Below, in pieces: positions 45,563 through 56,351 of a DNA stretch of 64,000 bases (position 1 is the first letter of the stretch; the number at the start of each line of letters is the position of its first letter). Source of the stretch: Corallococcus silvisoli. Lineage in GTDB: Bacteria > Myxococcota > Myxococcia > Myxococcales > Myxococcaceae. The position numbers were made by a program, and so were the translations under genes. The stretch lies in assembly GCF_009909145.1 (NCBI RefSeq), contig NZ_JAAAPJ010000001.1, forward strand, positions 1,116,001-1,180,000, given 5' to 3'. The notes under the pieces are model-generated. The model was not told the origin of the DNA, made no database searches, and saw nothing but the letters and a program-made list of their open reading frames with translations.

Positions 45563-47704
45563 ATGCGCACCTGCCCGCATCCGTTCGCCTCCCTTGTCCT
45601 TCTCATCACGCTCAGCGCCGCCGCGCAGCCGCCCACGTCCCCGCTGGGGCCCGTGTCGCCCACCACCGGTCTGGTGCTGCGGGACGACGCGGTGCGCGCG
45701 CTCATCCAGGAGAGCTCCGGCGACCGCATCCATGACGGCGTGCAGCGGCTCGCATTGATCGCGCGGGACACCCAGTCCGGCTACACCGAAGCCGCCGCGT
45801 GGACGAAGACCGCCGCGGAGGCCGCCGGACTCCAGGACGTGCGCCTGGAGCCCATGAAGGACGGTCCCCAGTGGCGCGCCACCCGCGGCGAGCTGTGGGT
45901 GGCCGGCGCCCACCGGTACCGCGTGACGTCGTACGCCGACCTGCCCATGTCCCTGGCGGCGGGCAGCGGAGCCTTCGAGGGCGCGGACGTGGAGCTGGTC
46001 GACGTGGGCACGGGCACCCAGGAGGCGGAGTACGCGGGCAAGGACCTGAAGGGCAAGGTGGCTCTCACCCGGGGCCACCCCGTCGCCGCCCTGCGCAACG
46101 CCGTGGTGAAGCGCGGCGCGGTGGGGGTGGTGTCGTCCTACTCGACGCCGCCCTGGAACCTGTCACACCGCATGGACGGCGACTTTCCGGATCAGGTGGG
46201 CTGGGGCGTCGTCCCAAGGTCGCTGTCGACGCCGGGCGTGCCAGCACCCTTCCTGTTCATGATCTCCGACCGGCAGGGGCGCGAGCTGCTCGCCCAGCTT
46301 CGGGCGGGCCCGGTGAAGGTGGACGTTAGCATCGCCACGCAGACCGACACGGGACACCTGAGCATCGTCAGCGGCGTCATTCCTGGCACCCGCGCCGGGG
46401 AGGAGCTCGTCCTCACTGCCCACCTGGACCACTACAAGCCCGGGGCGGATGACAACGCCTCGGGGTCGGCCACCCTGTTGGAGCTGGTGCGCACCTACAC
46501 CACGCTCATCCGCCGGGGCGTGCTCCCGCCGCCGGTGCGCACCCTGCGCGTGCTCTGGCTGCCGGAGTTCGAGGGCACCCGCGAATGGTTCTCCCTCCAC
46601 GGTGAGGAGCCGGTGCGACGGGTGGCCCAGTTCAACTTCGACATGCTCGGCGCGAGCCTGACCCGCGCCCACTCGCGCTTCCAGGTGTCCTACACCCCGG
46701 ACTGGAACGGCAGCTTCGTGAACGCCGTCTCCGAATCCACGCTGGCCTTCATGAACCGCTTCAACAGCGTGGTGTATCCGCCGCGGAAGGACTTCCGCAT
46801 CGGCTCGGTCACCGGGTCACAGGACCCCATGGACGCGCACATGGAGCGCTACGGCCGCGGCTCGGATCACCAGCTCTTCAACGACCACGGCATCCCCGGC
46901 GTGGCCTTCTCCACCTGGCCCGACGATGGCTACCACACCAGCGGCGACCGGCCGGAGAACGTGGACCCGACCCAGCTGCACCGCGCCGCCTTCGCGGGTC
47001 TGGCCTCCATCACCGTCGCCGCCTGGGCGGAAGGCGCGGGCGCCCTGGAGCTGGCGCGTCTGGTGGCGCTGCACGGCGTGCGGCGCGTGGCGGAGGACGA
47101 GTTCAGGGCCCGCCGCGATCTGACCTCGGTCCCGGTGGCGGAGCTGCCGGAGACCTACCGGCTCACCCGCGCCGCGGTGCGCATCGCCTATCAGCGCGAG
47201 CGCGAGGCCCTGCGCTCCTGTCTGTCCCTGGGCGCGCCCGCCGCCCCCGTGCAGGCCATGGCCAAGGCACTGGAGAGCGCGGAGGCGCAGGCACTGGGAC
47301 GCCTGGAGGTGGACGGCAAGGCTCGCGGCGCATCCCTGCGAGAGGCTTCTCCCAGCGCGGCCGAACGCCAGGCCCGGACCTTCGTCCCGCGCCGCGTGAA
47401 GGGCCAGGAGCTTGCTTCGTTCGACGAGCTGGCGCGCAAGGCGGCCCCCGAGCAGCAGCCCCGGGTGGCCGCCGTGCAGGCCGCCATCACCGCCGCGGAG
47501 ACGGCCCTGCGGGAGCGTGGGGAGGGGGAGCTGCGCTTCTACCAACTGCCGGATGCCCTCGCGAGCTACGCCGACGGCAAGCGCTCCGTGGCGGACATCC
47601 GCGACGCGGCCTATGCCGAGTACGGCCATGTCTTTCCCGTGGATGCACTCGTGGAGCTCTTTGGATTGTTGGAGCAGGGCGGCGTCATGACGCGGATTCG
47701 CTGA
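45563..47704 (+). CDS. Secreted M28-family metallopeptidase
   Basis: 713 residues; AGGAGG-like ribosome site 'gaggaggga' just upstream, signal peptide 1-21 ending 'LSAAAQ'. A PA-type insert (~140-250) precedes the M28 zinc site: 'VLTAHLDHYKPGADDNASGS' (His, Asp), 'LWLPEFEGTREWF' (Glu), 'QFNFDMLGA' (Asp) and 'DGYHTSGD' (His), enough for two zinc ions. A C-terminal helical region of ~190 residues is an addition to the core. Likely an extracellular aminopeptidase used in nutrition or predation. Confidence 0.9.
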   Translation: MRTCPHPFASLVLLITLSAAAQPPTSPLGPVSPTTGLVLRDDAVRALIQESSGDRIHDGVQRLALIARDTQSGYTEAAAWTKTAAEAAGLQDVRLEPMKDGPQWRATRGELWVAGAHRYRVTSYADLPMSLAAGSGAFEGADVELVDVGTGTQEAEYAGKDLKGKVALTRGHPVAALRNAVVKRGAVGVVSSYSTPPWNLSHRMDGDFPDQVGWGVVPRSLSTPGVPAPFLFMISDRQGRELLAQLRAGPVKVDVSIATQTDTGHLSIVSGVIPGTRAGEELVLTAHLDHYKPGADDNASGSATLLELVRTYTTLIRRGVLPPPVRTLRVLWLPEFEGTREWFSLHGEEPVRRVAQFNFDMLGASLTRAHSRFQVSYTPDWNGSFVNAVSESTLAFMNRFNSVVYPPRKDFRIGSVTGSQDPMDAHMERYGRGSDHQLFNDHGIPGVAFSTWPDDGYHTSGDRPENVDPTQLHRAAFAGLASITVAAWAEGAGALELARLVALHGVRRVAEDEFRARRDLTSVPVAELPETYRLTRAAVRIAYQREREALRSCLSLGAPAAPVQAMAKALESAEAQALGRLEVDGKARGASLREASPSAAERQARTFVPRRVKGQELASFDELARKAAPEQQPRVAAVQAAITAAETALRERGEGELRFYQLPDALASYADGKRSVADIRDAAYAEYGHVFPVDALVELFGLLEQGGVMTRIR

Positions 47705-47799
47705 GAGAAGGTGAATTCATGTCTGGGATGGAAAGGGAGACGTTAGGGTCCGCCGGCTGGGTATTCCCTCCCGGCATTCCACTTCGTTGAGGTTGATTG

Positions 47800-49650
47800 A
47801 TGCGTCTCCCTGTCCTGGCGCGTGCGCTGCGCACCGCCTCCCTGTTCCTCGTGGGCTCCTGCTCGCTGCTGACCGCCTGTGGTGATTCCAGCGAGGATCC
47901 GCCGGTGCCACCGCCCCCACGGGACACCTCGCCGCGCACGCTGACGCTGCTCCAGACGAGCGACCTGCACACCAACATCTTCCCGTGGGACTACTTCACC
48001 GGAAAGCCAGACGCGAAGCGCGGCGTCGCCAAGGTGGCCACGCTCGTCAAGCAAGAGCGTGAGAAGAATCCGGACTGCACGCTGCTCGTGGACACGGGTG
48101 ACACCATCCAGGGCACGCCGCTCGGCACCTACTATGCCCTCGTGGACAACGCGCCCAAGCACCCCATGGCCGCCGCCATGAATGAGCTGGGCTATGTCGC
48201 CATGGCCCTGGGCAACCATGAGTTCAACTACGGCCTGGACGTCCTCAACAAGTTCAAGAGCGAGGCGAACTTCCCCCTCCTGGGCGCCAACGTGCGCAAG
48301 CGCGCGGACGGCTCCGAGGCCTTCACGCCGTATGTGCTCACGACGGTGTGCGATGTGAAGGTCGGCATCCTCGGTCTGGTGACGCCCGGCGTGTCGACGT
48401 GGGAGCGCGCGGAGAACATCGCGGGCCTGCGGATCGATGACCCCCTGGAGACCGCGAAGGCCTACGTGCCGAAGATGAAGCAGGCCGGCGCGGACGTGGT
48501 GGTGGTGGCCATCCACAGCGGTCCGGACAAGCAGCCGGTTGGCAGCGCGAGCAGCCCCGAGTCGTGGCTCGCCGACTACGCGGACGCCACGAAGTGGACG
48601 GACCGGGGCAACCTCCCGGGTGAGAACGAGGCCGTTCAGATTGCCCAGGAGGTGGCCGGCGTGGACGTGCTCCTCACCGGCCACACCCACCAACCCATCC
48701 CGAAGATGCTGCTGAAGAACCAGGACGGCCACGAGGTCCTGCTCACCCAGCCCAACCGCTGGGGCAGCCATCTGGCCGACGTCCAGCTCCGCGTCACCTG
48801 GAGCGGCGAGCGCTGGGGTGTGGACACCCACGACGCCCGGCTCCATGCGGTGGACGACAGCGTGGCCGTGGATGCCACGGTCGCGGGGCTGACCCAGGCC
48901 TACCACGACACCACGGTCACCTATGTGAACCAGAAGATTGGCACCACCACCGCGGCGTTCCCCGGCGGCTTCGCCGGGCGCTACGTGGACAGCCCCCTGG
49001 CGGACCTGCTGAACATCGTGCAGGAGGAGGCCGCGCTGGAGGCCGGTCATGCCGTGGACCTGTCCGCGACCGCCCTCTTCACCAACGATGGCGCGCTGCC
49101 GGCGGGGGACGTCACCCTTCGCGACGCCTACAGCATCTACATCTACGACAACACGCTGTATGTGATGGAGATCAACGGCTCCATCCTCCGGCGTGCGTTG
49201 GAGATGAACACGCTCTACTTCGCCACGCTCGACGCGAACAACCTGCCCGCGAAGCCCGAGGGCGCGAAGGCCACCTCGCCCGTCGTCGCGGACTACAACT
49301 GGGACCTCTACTCGCGCATCGACTACGGGTACGACCTGACGAAGCCCGCGGGCTCGCGGCTCACGCACCTGCGCTTCCAGGGCCAGGACGTCCGGGACGA
49401 CCAGGTCTTCCGGATCGCCGTCAACAACTACCGCGGAGGCGGTGGCGGTGGGTACAGCATGTTCCGGGAGGGCCGTGTGCTGTGGACCTCGGCGGACGGC
49501 GTGCGTGACTACGTCGCGCGCTATCTCCAGACGCACCAGGGCCTGTCGCCGGACGCGGTGAACACCTGCAACTTCTCGCTCGCCCCCGACCTCTACACGC
49601 ACTACTTCGCGTCCACGCTCGGCGCGGCGAAGTGCGTGCAGCCGGAGTAG
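47800..49650 (+). CDS. 5'-nucleotidase/2',3'-cyclic phosphodiesterase family lipoprotein
   Basis: 616 residues from ATG 47800, one codon after an in-frame TTG. Lipobox 'SLLTAC'. The metallophosphatase domain (~45-330) has 'QTSDLHTNIFPW' (Asp, His), 'LVDTGDTIQG', 'ALGNHEFNYG' and 'LTGHTHQPIP'. The C-terminal 5'-nucleotidase domain has 'YIYDNTLYVMEINGSIL' and 'VNNYRGGGGGGY'. It releases phosphate and nucleosides from extracellular nucleotides. It follows the M28 peptidase gene by 95 bp, so both may belong to one scavenging unit. Confidence 0.9.
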   Translation: MRLPVLARALRTASLFLVGSCSLLTACGDSSEDPPVPPPPRDTSPRTLTLLQTSDLHTNIFPWDYFTGKPDAKRGVAKVATLVKQEREKNPDCTLLVDTGDTIQGTPLGTYYALVDNAPKHPMAAAMNELGYVAMALGNHEFNYGLDVLNKFKSEANFPLLGANVRKRADGSEAFTPYVLTTVCDVKVGILGLVTPGVSTWERAENIAGLRIDDPLETAKAYVPKMKQAGADVVVVAIHSGPDKQPVGSASSPESWLADYADATKWTDRGNLPGENEAVQIAQEVAGVDVLLTGHTHQPIPKMLLKNQDGHEVLLTQPNRWGSHLADVQLRVTWSGERWGVDTHDARLHAVDDSVAVDATVAGLTQAYHDTTVTYVNQKIGTTTAAFPGGFAGRYVDSPLADLLNIVQEEAALEAGHAVDLSATALFTNDGALPAGDVTLRDAYSIYIYDNTLYVMEINGSILRRALEMNTLYFATLDANNLPAKPEGAKATSPVVADYNWDLYSRIDYGYDLTKPAGSRLTHLRFQGQDVRDDQVFRIAVNNYRGGGGGGYSMFREGRVLWTSADGVRDYVARYLQTHQGLSPDAVNTCNFSLAPDLYTHYFASTLGAAKCVQPE

Positions 49651-49669
49651 CAGCGGGCGGACTTCCATG

Positions 49670-49704
49670 GGTCCGGGCGCTCGAGGTTCGTGCGCGCCCG
49701 GACC
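49670..49704 (+). terminator. Strong hairpin after the 5'-nucleotidase gene
   Basis: Perfect 11-bp arms GGTCCGGGCGC (49670-49680) and GCGCCCGGACC (49694-49704) with a 13-base loop, 19 bp past the stop. No T-run follows, as is common in GC-rich genomes. It lies between two convergent genes and could serve both. Confidence 0.65.
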
Positions 49705-49766
49705 CCGGCGAAGGGTGGGGCGCTCGTGAAGCGCCGTCGCGCGACAGCGCCCCGGTTCTTCGGGGC

Positions 49767-50174
49767 TCAGCCGCCGCTCGCGCGGGGCGTCTCCCGCGCG
49801 GCCCGGTCGAAGGTGTCGCGGGCCCGCTGGACGTCGGGACTGTGGCGCTGGGCCCAGACCGCGAGGCCGGTCACGGGTTCGAGCAGCGTCCGCCCGAGCC
49901 GGGTGAGGTCGTAGTCGACGCGCGGTGGAGTCGTCGGGAGGACGGTGCGCCTCACCAGCCCGTCCCGCTCGAGGCTCCGCAGCGTGAGCGTCAACATGCG
50001 CTGGGAGATGCCCTCGATGGCGCGCTTCAGGTCGCTGAAGCGCAGGGCGCCGTCCCCCAGGTTGACGATCACCAGCACGCTCCACTTGTCGCCGACGCGG
50101 TTCAGGACCTCGCGCGTGGCGACGCAGTCGTCGGCGATGCGCTTGGTCAGCTTTCCGTTCCCTAGTGACTTCAA
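49767..50174 (-). CDS. HxlR-family transcriptional regulator
   Basis: 135 residues: 'DDCVATREVLNRVGDKWSVLVIVNL' (family signature with a near N-terminal Cys), 'LRFSDLKRAIEGISQRMLTLTLRSLERDGLV' recognition helix, and 'VDYDLTRLGRTLLEPV' wing. HxlR proteins often sense electrophiles through the conserved Cys. Divergent from a DoxX-type gene with a palindrome between them, so that gene is the likely target. Confidence 0.93.
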   Translation of the reverse strand: MKSLGNGKLTKRIADDCVATREVLNRVGDKWSVLVIVNLGDGALRFSDLKRAIEGISQRMLTLTLRSLERDGLVRRTVLPTTPPRVDYDLTRLGRTLLEPVTGLAVWAQRHSPDVQRARDTFDRAARETPRASGG

Positions 50175-50219
50175 TGTGCCTCCTTGTCAGGCGTCGCGCG
50201 GTACGCAAGATAACCCCTC

Positions 50220-50236
50220 GGTCACCTTCAGTGACC
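50220..50236. promoter_or_regulatory. Inverted repeat, possible HxlR operator
   Basis: GGTCAC-cttca-GTGACC, perfect 6-base arms, in the 102-bp gap between the hxlR and doxX-type genes. A further GTGACTT half-site lies at 50165-50171 beside the HxlR start. Position and symmetry suggest an HxlR site. Confidence 0.5.
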
Positions 50237-50276
50237 AGGCACACGAAAGTAACCACCCGGAACCCCGAGGAACGCG

Positions 50277-50711
50277 ATGAACGACGCGGCCGCTCCAATC
50301 ACATCCAACGCGCAGCCATCGAAGGCCCTTCATGTCGGCCTATGGGTCGTGCAGGCGCTCCTGGCCGTCACCTTCGCCGGCACGGGGCTGTGGAAGCTCC
50401 TCACCCCCATCCCCAGGATCGCCGAGCTGATCCCCTGGGCTGGACAGGTCCCCGCGGCCTTCTTCCTCGCGACGGGCGTGATCGATCTCCTGGGCGGAGT
50501 CGGGCTCGTGCTGCCCGCGCTGACGCGCATCCAGCCAGGCCTGACCTGGCTCGCGGCGCTGGGGTGCGCGCTCCTTCAGGTGAGCGCCATCGTCTTTCAC
50601 CTGTCACGCGGTGAAGCGGCGAATACGCCCTTCAACTTCTTCCTCGTGTTCCTCGCGCTCTTCGTCGTCTGGGGACGGCGCTCGAAGTGGCCCATCCCGC
50701 CGCGTGCGTGA
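50277..50711 (+). CDS. DoxX-like membrane protein
   Basis: 144 residues with four helices: 'LHVGLWVVQALLAVTFAGTGLWKLL', 'FFLATGVIDLLGGVGLVLP', 'WLAALGCALLQVSAIVFHLSRG' and 'FNFFLVFLALFVVWG'. This is the DoxX/DoxX-like fold, associated with thiosulfate- or thiol-linked redox membranes. Members beside HxlR genes are usually induced by quinone or electrophile stress. Function not proven. Confidence 0.88.
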   Translation: MNDAAAPITSNAQPSKALHVGLWVVQALLAVTFAGTGLWKLLTPIPRIAELIPWAGQVPAAFFLATGVIDLLGGVGLVLPALTRIQPGLTWLAALGCALLQVSAIVFHLSRGEAANTPFNFFLVFLALFVVWGRRSKWPIPPRA

Positions 50712-50763
50712 GGCGCGGGAGTCCCTTGAAGGGCCTGTCCGCCCGCCGGGCCGGGACGCTCCA

Positions 50764-50792
50764 TTATCAAGCACGGCTTCAAAGCCCATCCG
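50764..50792 (+). promoter_or_regulatory. LysR-type promoter motif, copy 1
   Basis: This 29-base AT-richer stretch matches 23 of 29 bases of 54011-54039 (shared TTnTCAA, GCTT and AGCCCATCCG). It ends 87 bp upstream of the alcohol dehydrogenase gene, and is a likely target of the LysR regulator at 53008. Confidence 0.5.
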
Positions 50793-50879
50793 ATCCCCGG
50801 CGCCTAGTCTTGCGCGAACGAAGACCGTATCTCTCTCCACCTGACCGGAGAAACCCTCCCTTCATCCAGGAGCAGAGAG

Positions 50880-52974
<2,095 letters not shown>

Positions 52975-53007
52975 GGGCACGTCTCCGCGGCCCTGGCACC
53001 TCGCGGG

Positions 53008-53916
53008 TCACTTCACGCCGCGAAGGGCCAGCTCCCTGGCCGCCTCGATGAAGAGGCGCAGCGGCCCGGAGCGTTGCGCGCGGCTGGGGAAGTAGAGGAA
53101 GTAGCCAGGAACCGTGGGCGCGTAGGGTTCGAGCACCCGCACCAGTTGCCCGCTGTTCAGCTCCTCCATCACCCTGGGTTCGAACGCGTACGCCAGCCCC
53201 AGGCCCATCTTCGCCATCGAGGAGCACATCAGGCCATCGTTGGTGACGACGCCGCCGCGGACCGGCACGCGCCAGGTCCTCCGCCCCCGCTCCAGCTCCC
53301 AGGCATAGAGCGTCCCGGTGGTCGGGGAGCGGAAGGTGATGCACTCGTGGTGCAGCAGGTCCTCGGGGCGCTGCGGTGTCCCGTGCCGCGCCAGGTATTC
53401 GGGCGTGCCCACCACCACGAAGCGAAACGGATCCGTGAGCCGGACCTGCACCATGTCGCGCTCGATGGTCTCGCTCAGCCGGACGCCCGCGTCAAAGCCC
53501 CCCGCGACGATGTCCACGAGGCGGTCTTCGAGCGACACCTCGACCTCCACACGTGGGTGACGCGCGCGAAAGGTCGGCAGCACCGGGTCGATGATGAAGG
53601 GCACCGCGGCCCGAGGCAGCGACAGCCGCAGCCGGCCCACGGCCTCGCCCGGTTGGGCCGAGACCTCGGTGAGGGTCGCGGTCGCCTGCGCCAGCGCCGG
53701 CCCCGCGCCTTCCACCAGCCGCCTCCCGGCGTCCGTCAGTGAAACGCTGCGCGTCGTGCGGGCGAGCAGCACCACGCGCAGGTGCTTCTCGAGCTGCCGC
53801 ACGGACTGACTCACGGCGGCCGTGGAGACGCCCAGCTCGCGCGCCGCGCCGCTGAAGCTGCGCTGACGCGCCACCACGAGGAACACCTGCAGCTGGGGGA
53901 GGAGGGCCGGCTTCAT
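53008..53916 (-). CDS. LysR-family transcriptional regulator
   Basis: 302 residues from ATG 53916; open codons upstream run through the promoter. The N-terminal helix-turn-helix 'LQVFLVVARQRSFSGAARELGVSTAAVSQSVRQLE' (residues ~8-45) precedes a periplasmic-binding-protein-like effector domain with 'EVSLEDRLVDIVAGGFDAGVRL'. Convergent to the aldo/keto reductase gene. Its own promoter carries the same 29-base motif as that of the alcohol dehydrogenase gene, so it probably controls both. Confidence 0.92.
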   Translation of the reverse strand: MKPALLPQLQVFLVVARQRSFSGAARELGVSTAAVSQSVRQLEKHLRVVLLARTTRSVSLTDAGRRLVEGAGPALAQATATLTEVSAQPGEAVGRLRLSLPRAAVPFIIDPVLPTFRARHPRVEVEVSLEDRLVDIVAGGFDAGVRLSETIERDMVQVRLTDPFRFVVVGTPEYLARHGTPQRPEDLLHHECITFRSPTTGTLYAWELERGRRTWRVPVRGGVVTNDGLMCSSMAKMGLGLAYAFEPRVMEELNSGQLVRVLEPYAPTVPGYFLYFPSRAQRSGPLRLFIEAARELALRGVK

Positions 53917-54010
53917 CGCGATAGCTCCTGTGAGGCTTCGGGAAACCTCGCCCGACCCCGCGCGCGGACTCACCCAGGGGCCAGTCCGGCCCCGAGGGTG
54001 CCGCGCTCGA

Positions 54011-54039
54011 TTTTCAATCATTGCTTAAGAGCCCATCCG
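54011..54039 (+). promoter_or_regulatory. LysR-type promoter motif, copy 2
   Basis: TTTTCAATCATTGCTTAAGA plus GCCCATCCG; 23 of 29 positions equal the copy at 50764-50792. It lies between the divergent LysR gene and the cupin remnant, the classic place for a LysR binding site. Confidence 0.5.
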
Positions 54040-54118
54040 CCTCGGGCTGTCCAGTCGGCCTGGGGTCCAGCGTGGACTTCCATGCGGGAGGTGGGCGCAC
54101 GCCACTCTCAATCGCCTG

Positions 54119-54262
54119 TGGATTCCGCCGGGTCAGAAGCACTGGCACGGTGCCTCGCCCACCACCGCCATGACCCACCTGGCCAGCCAGGAGGCGAGCG
54201 ACGGCATGGTCGTCGAGTGGATGGAGAAGGTCACTGACGCGCAGTACGGCGCGCAGCCCTGA
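54119..54262 (+). pseudogene. 3' remnant of a cupin-domain gene
   Basis: In frame from 54119: '[20 protein letters not shown]' then '[20 protein letters not shown]' and a TGA at 54260. This is the C-terminal strand and tail of single-cupin proteins of the mandelonitrile-lyase/carboxymuconolactone type ('PPGEKHWHGA.PTTAMTH'). Nothing upstream encodes the N-terminal half and no start fits, so it is a truncated gene. Such cupin genes are often neighbours of aldo/keto reductase and LysR genes. Confidence 0.8.
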
Positions 54263-54370
54263 GTCCCCCCGCGAGCCGCTCCCGCGTCAGACCCGTGAGG
54301 TGCCCATGCCCGTCATGGGGTTGGCGCCTATGAGCCGGTTCGACGCCGCGTTCCCCGGCCCCGCGCGCCC

Positions 54371-55192
54371 TCATGCTCGCAGCCTGCGTGCGAAGAACGC
54401 GAGGATCTCATCGCGCGCCGCCAGGGTGGGCTCTCCCGCGGCGTCGATGAGGTGTGCTGTCACGACGCTGTGCGGGCTCCCGATGACCTCCGCGAAGAAT
54501 GGAGGCGGGGTCGGGTTCGCCGCGGACGACGGGAGCACCCTCGGAACGAAGCGGTCTCCGAGCGCGGCCGCGTAGGCCTGGAACCGCTGGGCCGTACAGA
54601 AGCGGTCCCCCTCGAACCGATAGGCGAGCACCGTCAGGTCATCGCGCTCCAGCCGCTCCCGCACCGCGGACGCCTCATCCTGCGAGAGCTGGATCGCGCC
54701 GGGGTCGTTCAGCGGCAACGACGGCTGGCAGAGGACGGGCGCGAGCATCGCGCGCTCCAGCATCAGGGTGAGCGCGAAGTTCCCCGTGAAGCACATCCCG
54801 ATCGCGCCGACCCCCGGCCCCCCACACTCCTGATGCGCGAGGCTCGCGAGCGCGCGCAGCCACTGGGTCACGGGGCTCGACCCATTCGCCGCGAACGCCC
54901 GAAACTCCGCGCTCACGCAAGCGCGCTGCAGGACCGCGCGCCCCTCCCCCGCGAGTGGGTAGGCGCCGTCGCGGCCGAAGAGCGAAGGCATGTAGACCGT
55001 GAAGCCCGCGTCCCTCACCCAACGCGCGAAGCGCGCGACGTGTGGGCTGATGCCGGGCATCTCGGCCAGCACGATGACGGCGGGGCCGCTGCCGGTGACA
55101 TGGACCGCCTTCTGCTGGTCCTGCAGGGTGATGTCGCGACGCTCGAAGTCATCGAGCGGATCGTCGGCCGTGGTTTCGTTCGAGAGAGTCAT
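54371..55192 (-). CDS. Dienelactone-hydrolase-family protein
   Basis: 273 residues from ATG 55192; the longer open frame upstream lies inside the divergent regulator gene. Catalytic Cys is in 'VGAIGMCFTGNFALTLMLE', with the Asp of 'EGDRFCTAQRF' region and His of 'GSPHSVVTAHLID' completing a triad. 'VIVLAEMPGISPHVARFARWV' is the family opening. Soluble hydrolase of lactones or esters, true substrate unknown. Divergent from a GlxA-type regulator 72 bp away, which probably controls it. Confidence 0.88.
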   Translation of the reverse strand: MTLSNETTADDPLDDFERRDITLQDQQKAVHVTGSGPAVIVLAEMPGISPHVARFARWVRDAGFTVYMPSLFGRDGAYPLAGEGRAVLQRACVSAEFRAFAANGSSPVTQWLRALASLAHQECGGPGVGAIGMCFTGNFALTLMLERAMLAPVLCQPSLPLNDPGAIQLSQDEASAVRERLERDDLTVLAYRFEGDRFCTAQRFQAYAAALGDRFVPRVLPSSAANPTPPPFFAEVIGSPHSVVTAHLIDAAGEPTLAARDEILAFFARRLRA

Positions 55193-55264
55193 GCGCCGAC
55201 GATGAGCGAGAAGCCGGTCGGGGCCAAGTGGCAGGAATGACAACCTTCGGTCTAATATCGCCAC

Positions 55265-56320
55265 ATGGTGACGCACCTGGTTTTCGACGGAGTCGCGGAC
55301 GGTCCACTGGGCGTCGGACTGGATGTCATGAGCACCGCCGCGCGTCTCCTGCGCTCGGGGCTCGTCACGGCGTCCGTGCCCGAGCGGGCCTTGCGCCAGT
55401 GCGTGGTGTCGGTGGATGGCAGGCCCGTCCGCACGGGCGCCGGGCGCACGTTGCCCGTCGACGGTGCGCTGTCGGCGCGCGGGCTCCGGGAGGGGGACGT
55501 GCTGGCGCTGCCGGGGCTCGGGGCGGCCACCGAGTCCCAGGTCGCCGGGCTCCTCCAGCGGCCCGACATCTCGCGCGGAGTGGAACTCCTCACGCGCGCT
55601 GCGAGGAAGCGCGTCGTGCTGGCGGCATCGTGCTCGGCGACGTTCGTGCTGGCGGCCTCCGGTGCTCTGGACGGGCGGCAGGCAACGACCACGTGGTGGC
55701 TCAGCGGTGCCTTCGCGCGACGCTTCGCGGGGGTGACGCTGCGCGCGGACAGGATGGTCGTGGACGCGGGGAGCGTGCTCACCGCGGGCTCCGCGTTCGC
55801 GCACGCGGACCTGATGCTCGCCATCGTGGCGCGCACGGCGAGCCCGGCGCTGGCGCACCTGGTGGCGCGCTACCTGGTGCTCGACGAGCGCACCTCGCAG
55901 TCGCGCTACATGGTGACGGAGCACCTTCGCAGCTCGGACCCGTCGGTCCGGGAACTGGAAGCGTTCGTGCTGGCGAACATCGAGCGGCAGGTGTCGATTC
56001 AGCAGATGGCTCGCGCCACGGCCACCTCGCCCCGCACCCTGGCGCGGAGGGTCGAGGATGCGCTCGGCACGACGCCCCATCGCTTCGCGCAACGGCTTCG
56101 GATCTCCCGCGCGGTGCACCTGCTCGAGACGACCCGCGACTCCGTGGAGAGCATCGCGGCGCGTGTGGGCTACGCGGACGCAGCGGCGTTCCGGCGCGTC
56201 TTCCGTCGTGAAACCGGAGAGGCGCCCCGAGCGAAGCGGACGGGCAGCCTCCGGTCGCGAGCCGGTGAAGTCACCCGGAGGGCCCGTGGGGACGGCGGCG
56301 GCGCGGAGCGGTCACGTTGA
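55265..56320 (+). CDS. GlxA-family (DJ-1/PfpI plus AraC) transcriptional regulator
   Basis: 351 residues. The N-terminal ~190 form a DJ-1/PfpI-like domain ('LVFDGVADGPLGVGLDVMSTAARLL', nucleophile-elbow region 'LAASCSATFVLAASGALDGR'). Residues ~225-325 carry two AraC helix-turn-helices ('VSIQQMARATATSPRTLARRVEDALGTTP', 'VESIAARVGYADAAAFRRVFRRETGEAP'). The C-terminus is Arg/Gly rich. Likely controls the divergent dienelactone hydrolase gene and perhaps the epimerase gene 31 bp downstream. Confidence 0.92.
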   Translation: MVTHLVFDGVADGPLGVGLDVMSTAARLLRSGLVTASVPERALRQCVVSVDGRPVRTGAGRTLPVDGALSARGLREGDVLALPGLGAATESQVAGLLQRPDISRGVELLTRAARKRVVLAASCSATFVLAASGALDGRQATTTWWLSGAFARRFAGVTLRADRMVVDAGSVLTAGSAFAHADLMLAIVARTASPALAHLVARYLVLDERTSQSRYMVTEHLRSSDPSVRELEAFVLANIERQVSIQQMARATATSPRTLARRVEDALGTTPHRFAQRLRISRAVHLLETTRDSVESIAARVGYADAAAFRRVFRRETGEAPRAKRTGSLRSRAGEVTRRARGDGGGAERSR

Positions 56321-56351
56321 CGGCCCTCGGGGTGAACGCGACGATGAACGC

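Larger units (their letters stand above)
53917..54370. other. Gene-less stretch with LysR motif and cupin remnant
   Basis: Holds the LysR promoter, the second 29-base motif (54011-54039) and the decayed cupin 3' end (54119-54262). The remaining 108 bp up to the dienelactone hydrolase stop show no recognisable gene. The stretch looks like a scar left by loss of a gene divergent from lysR. Confidence 0.6.

Noticed and set aside
54300..54575. Plus-strand open frame at the start of the dienelactone hydrolase gene end
   Set aside because: Most of it is antisense to the hydrolase C-terminus, and the first part has no protein similarity I recognise.
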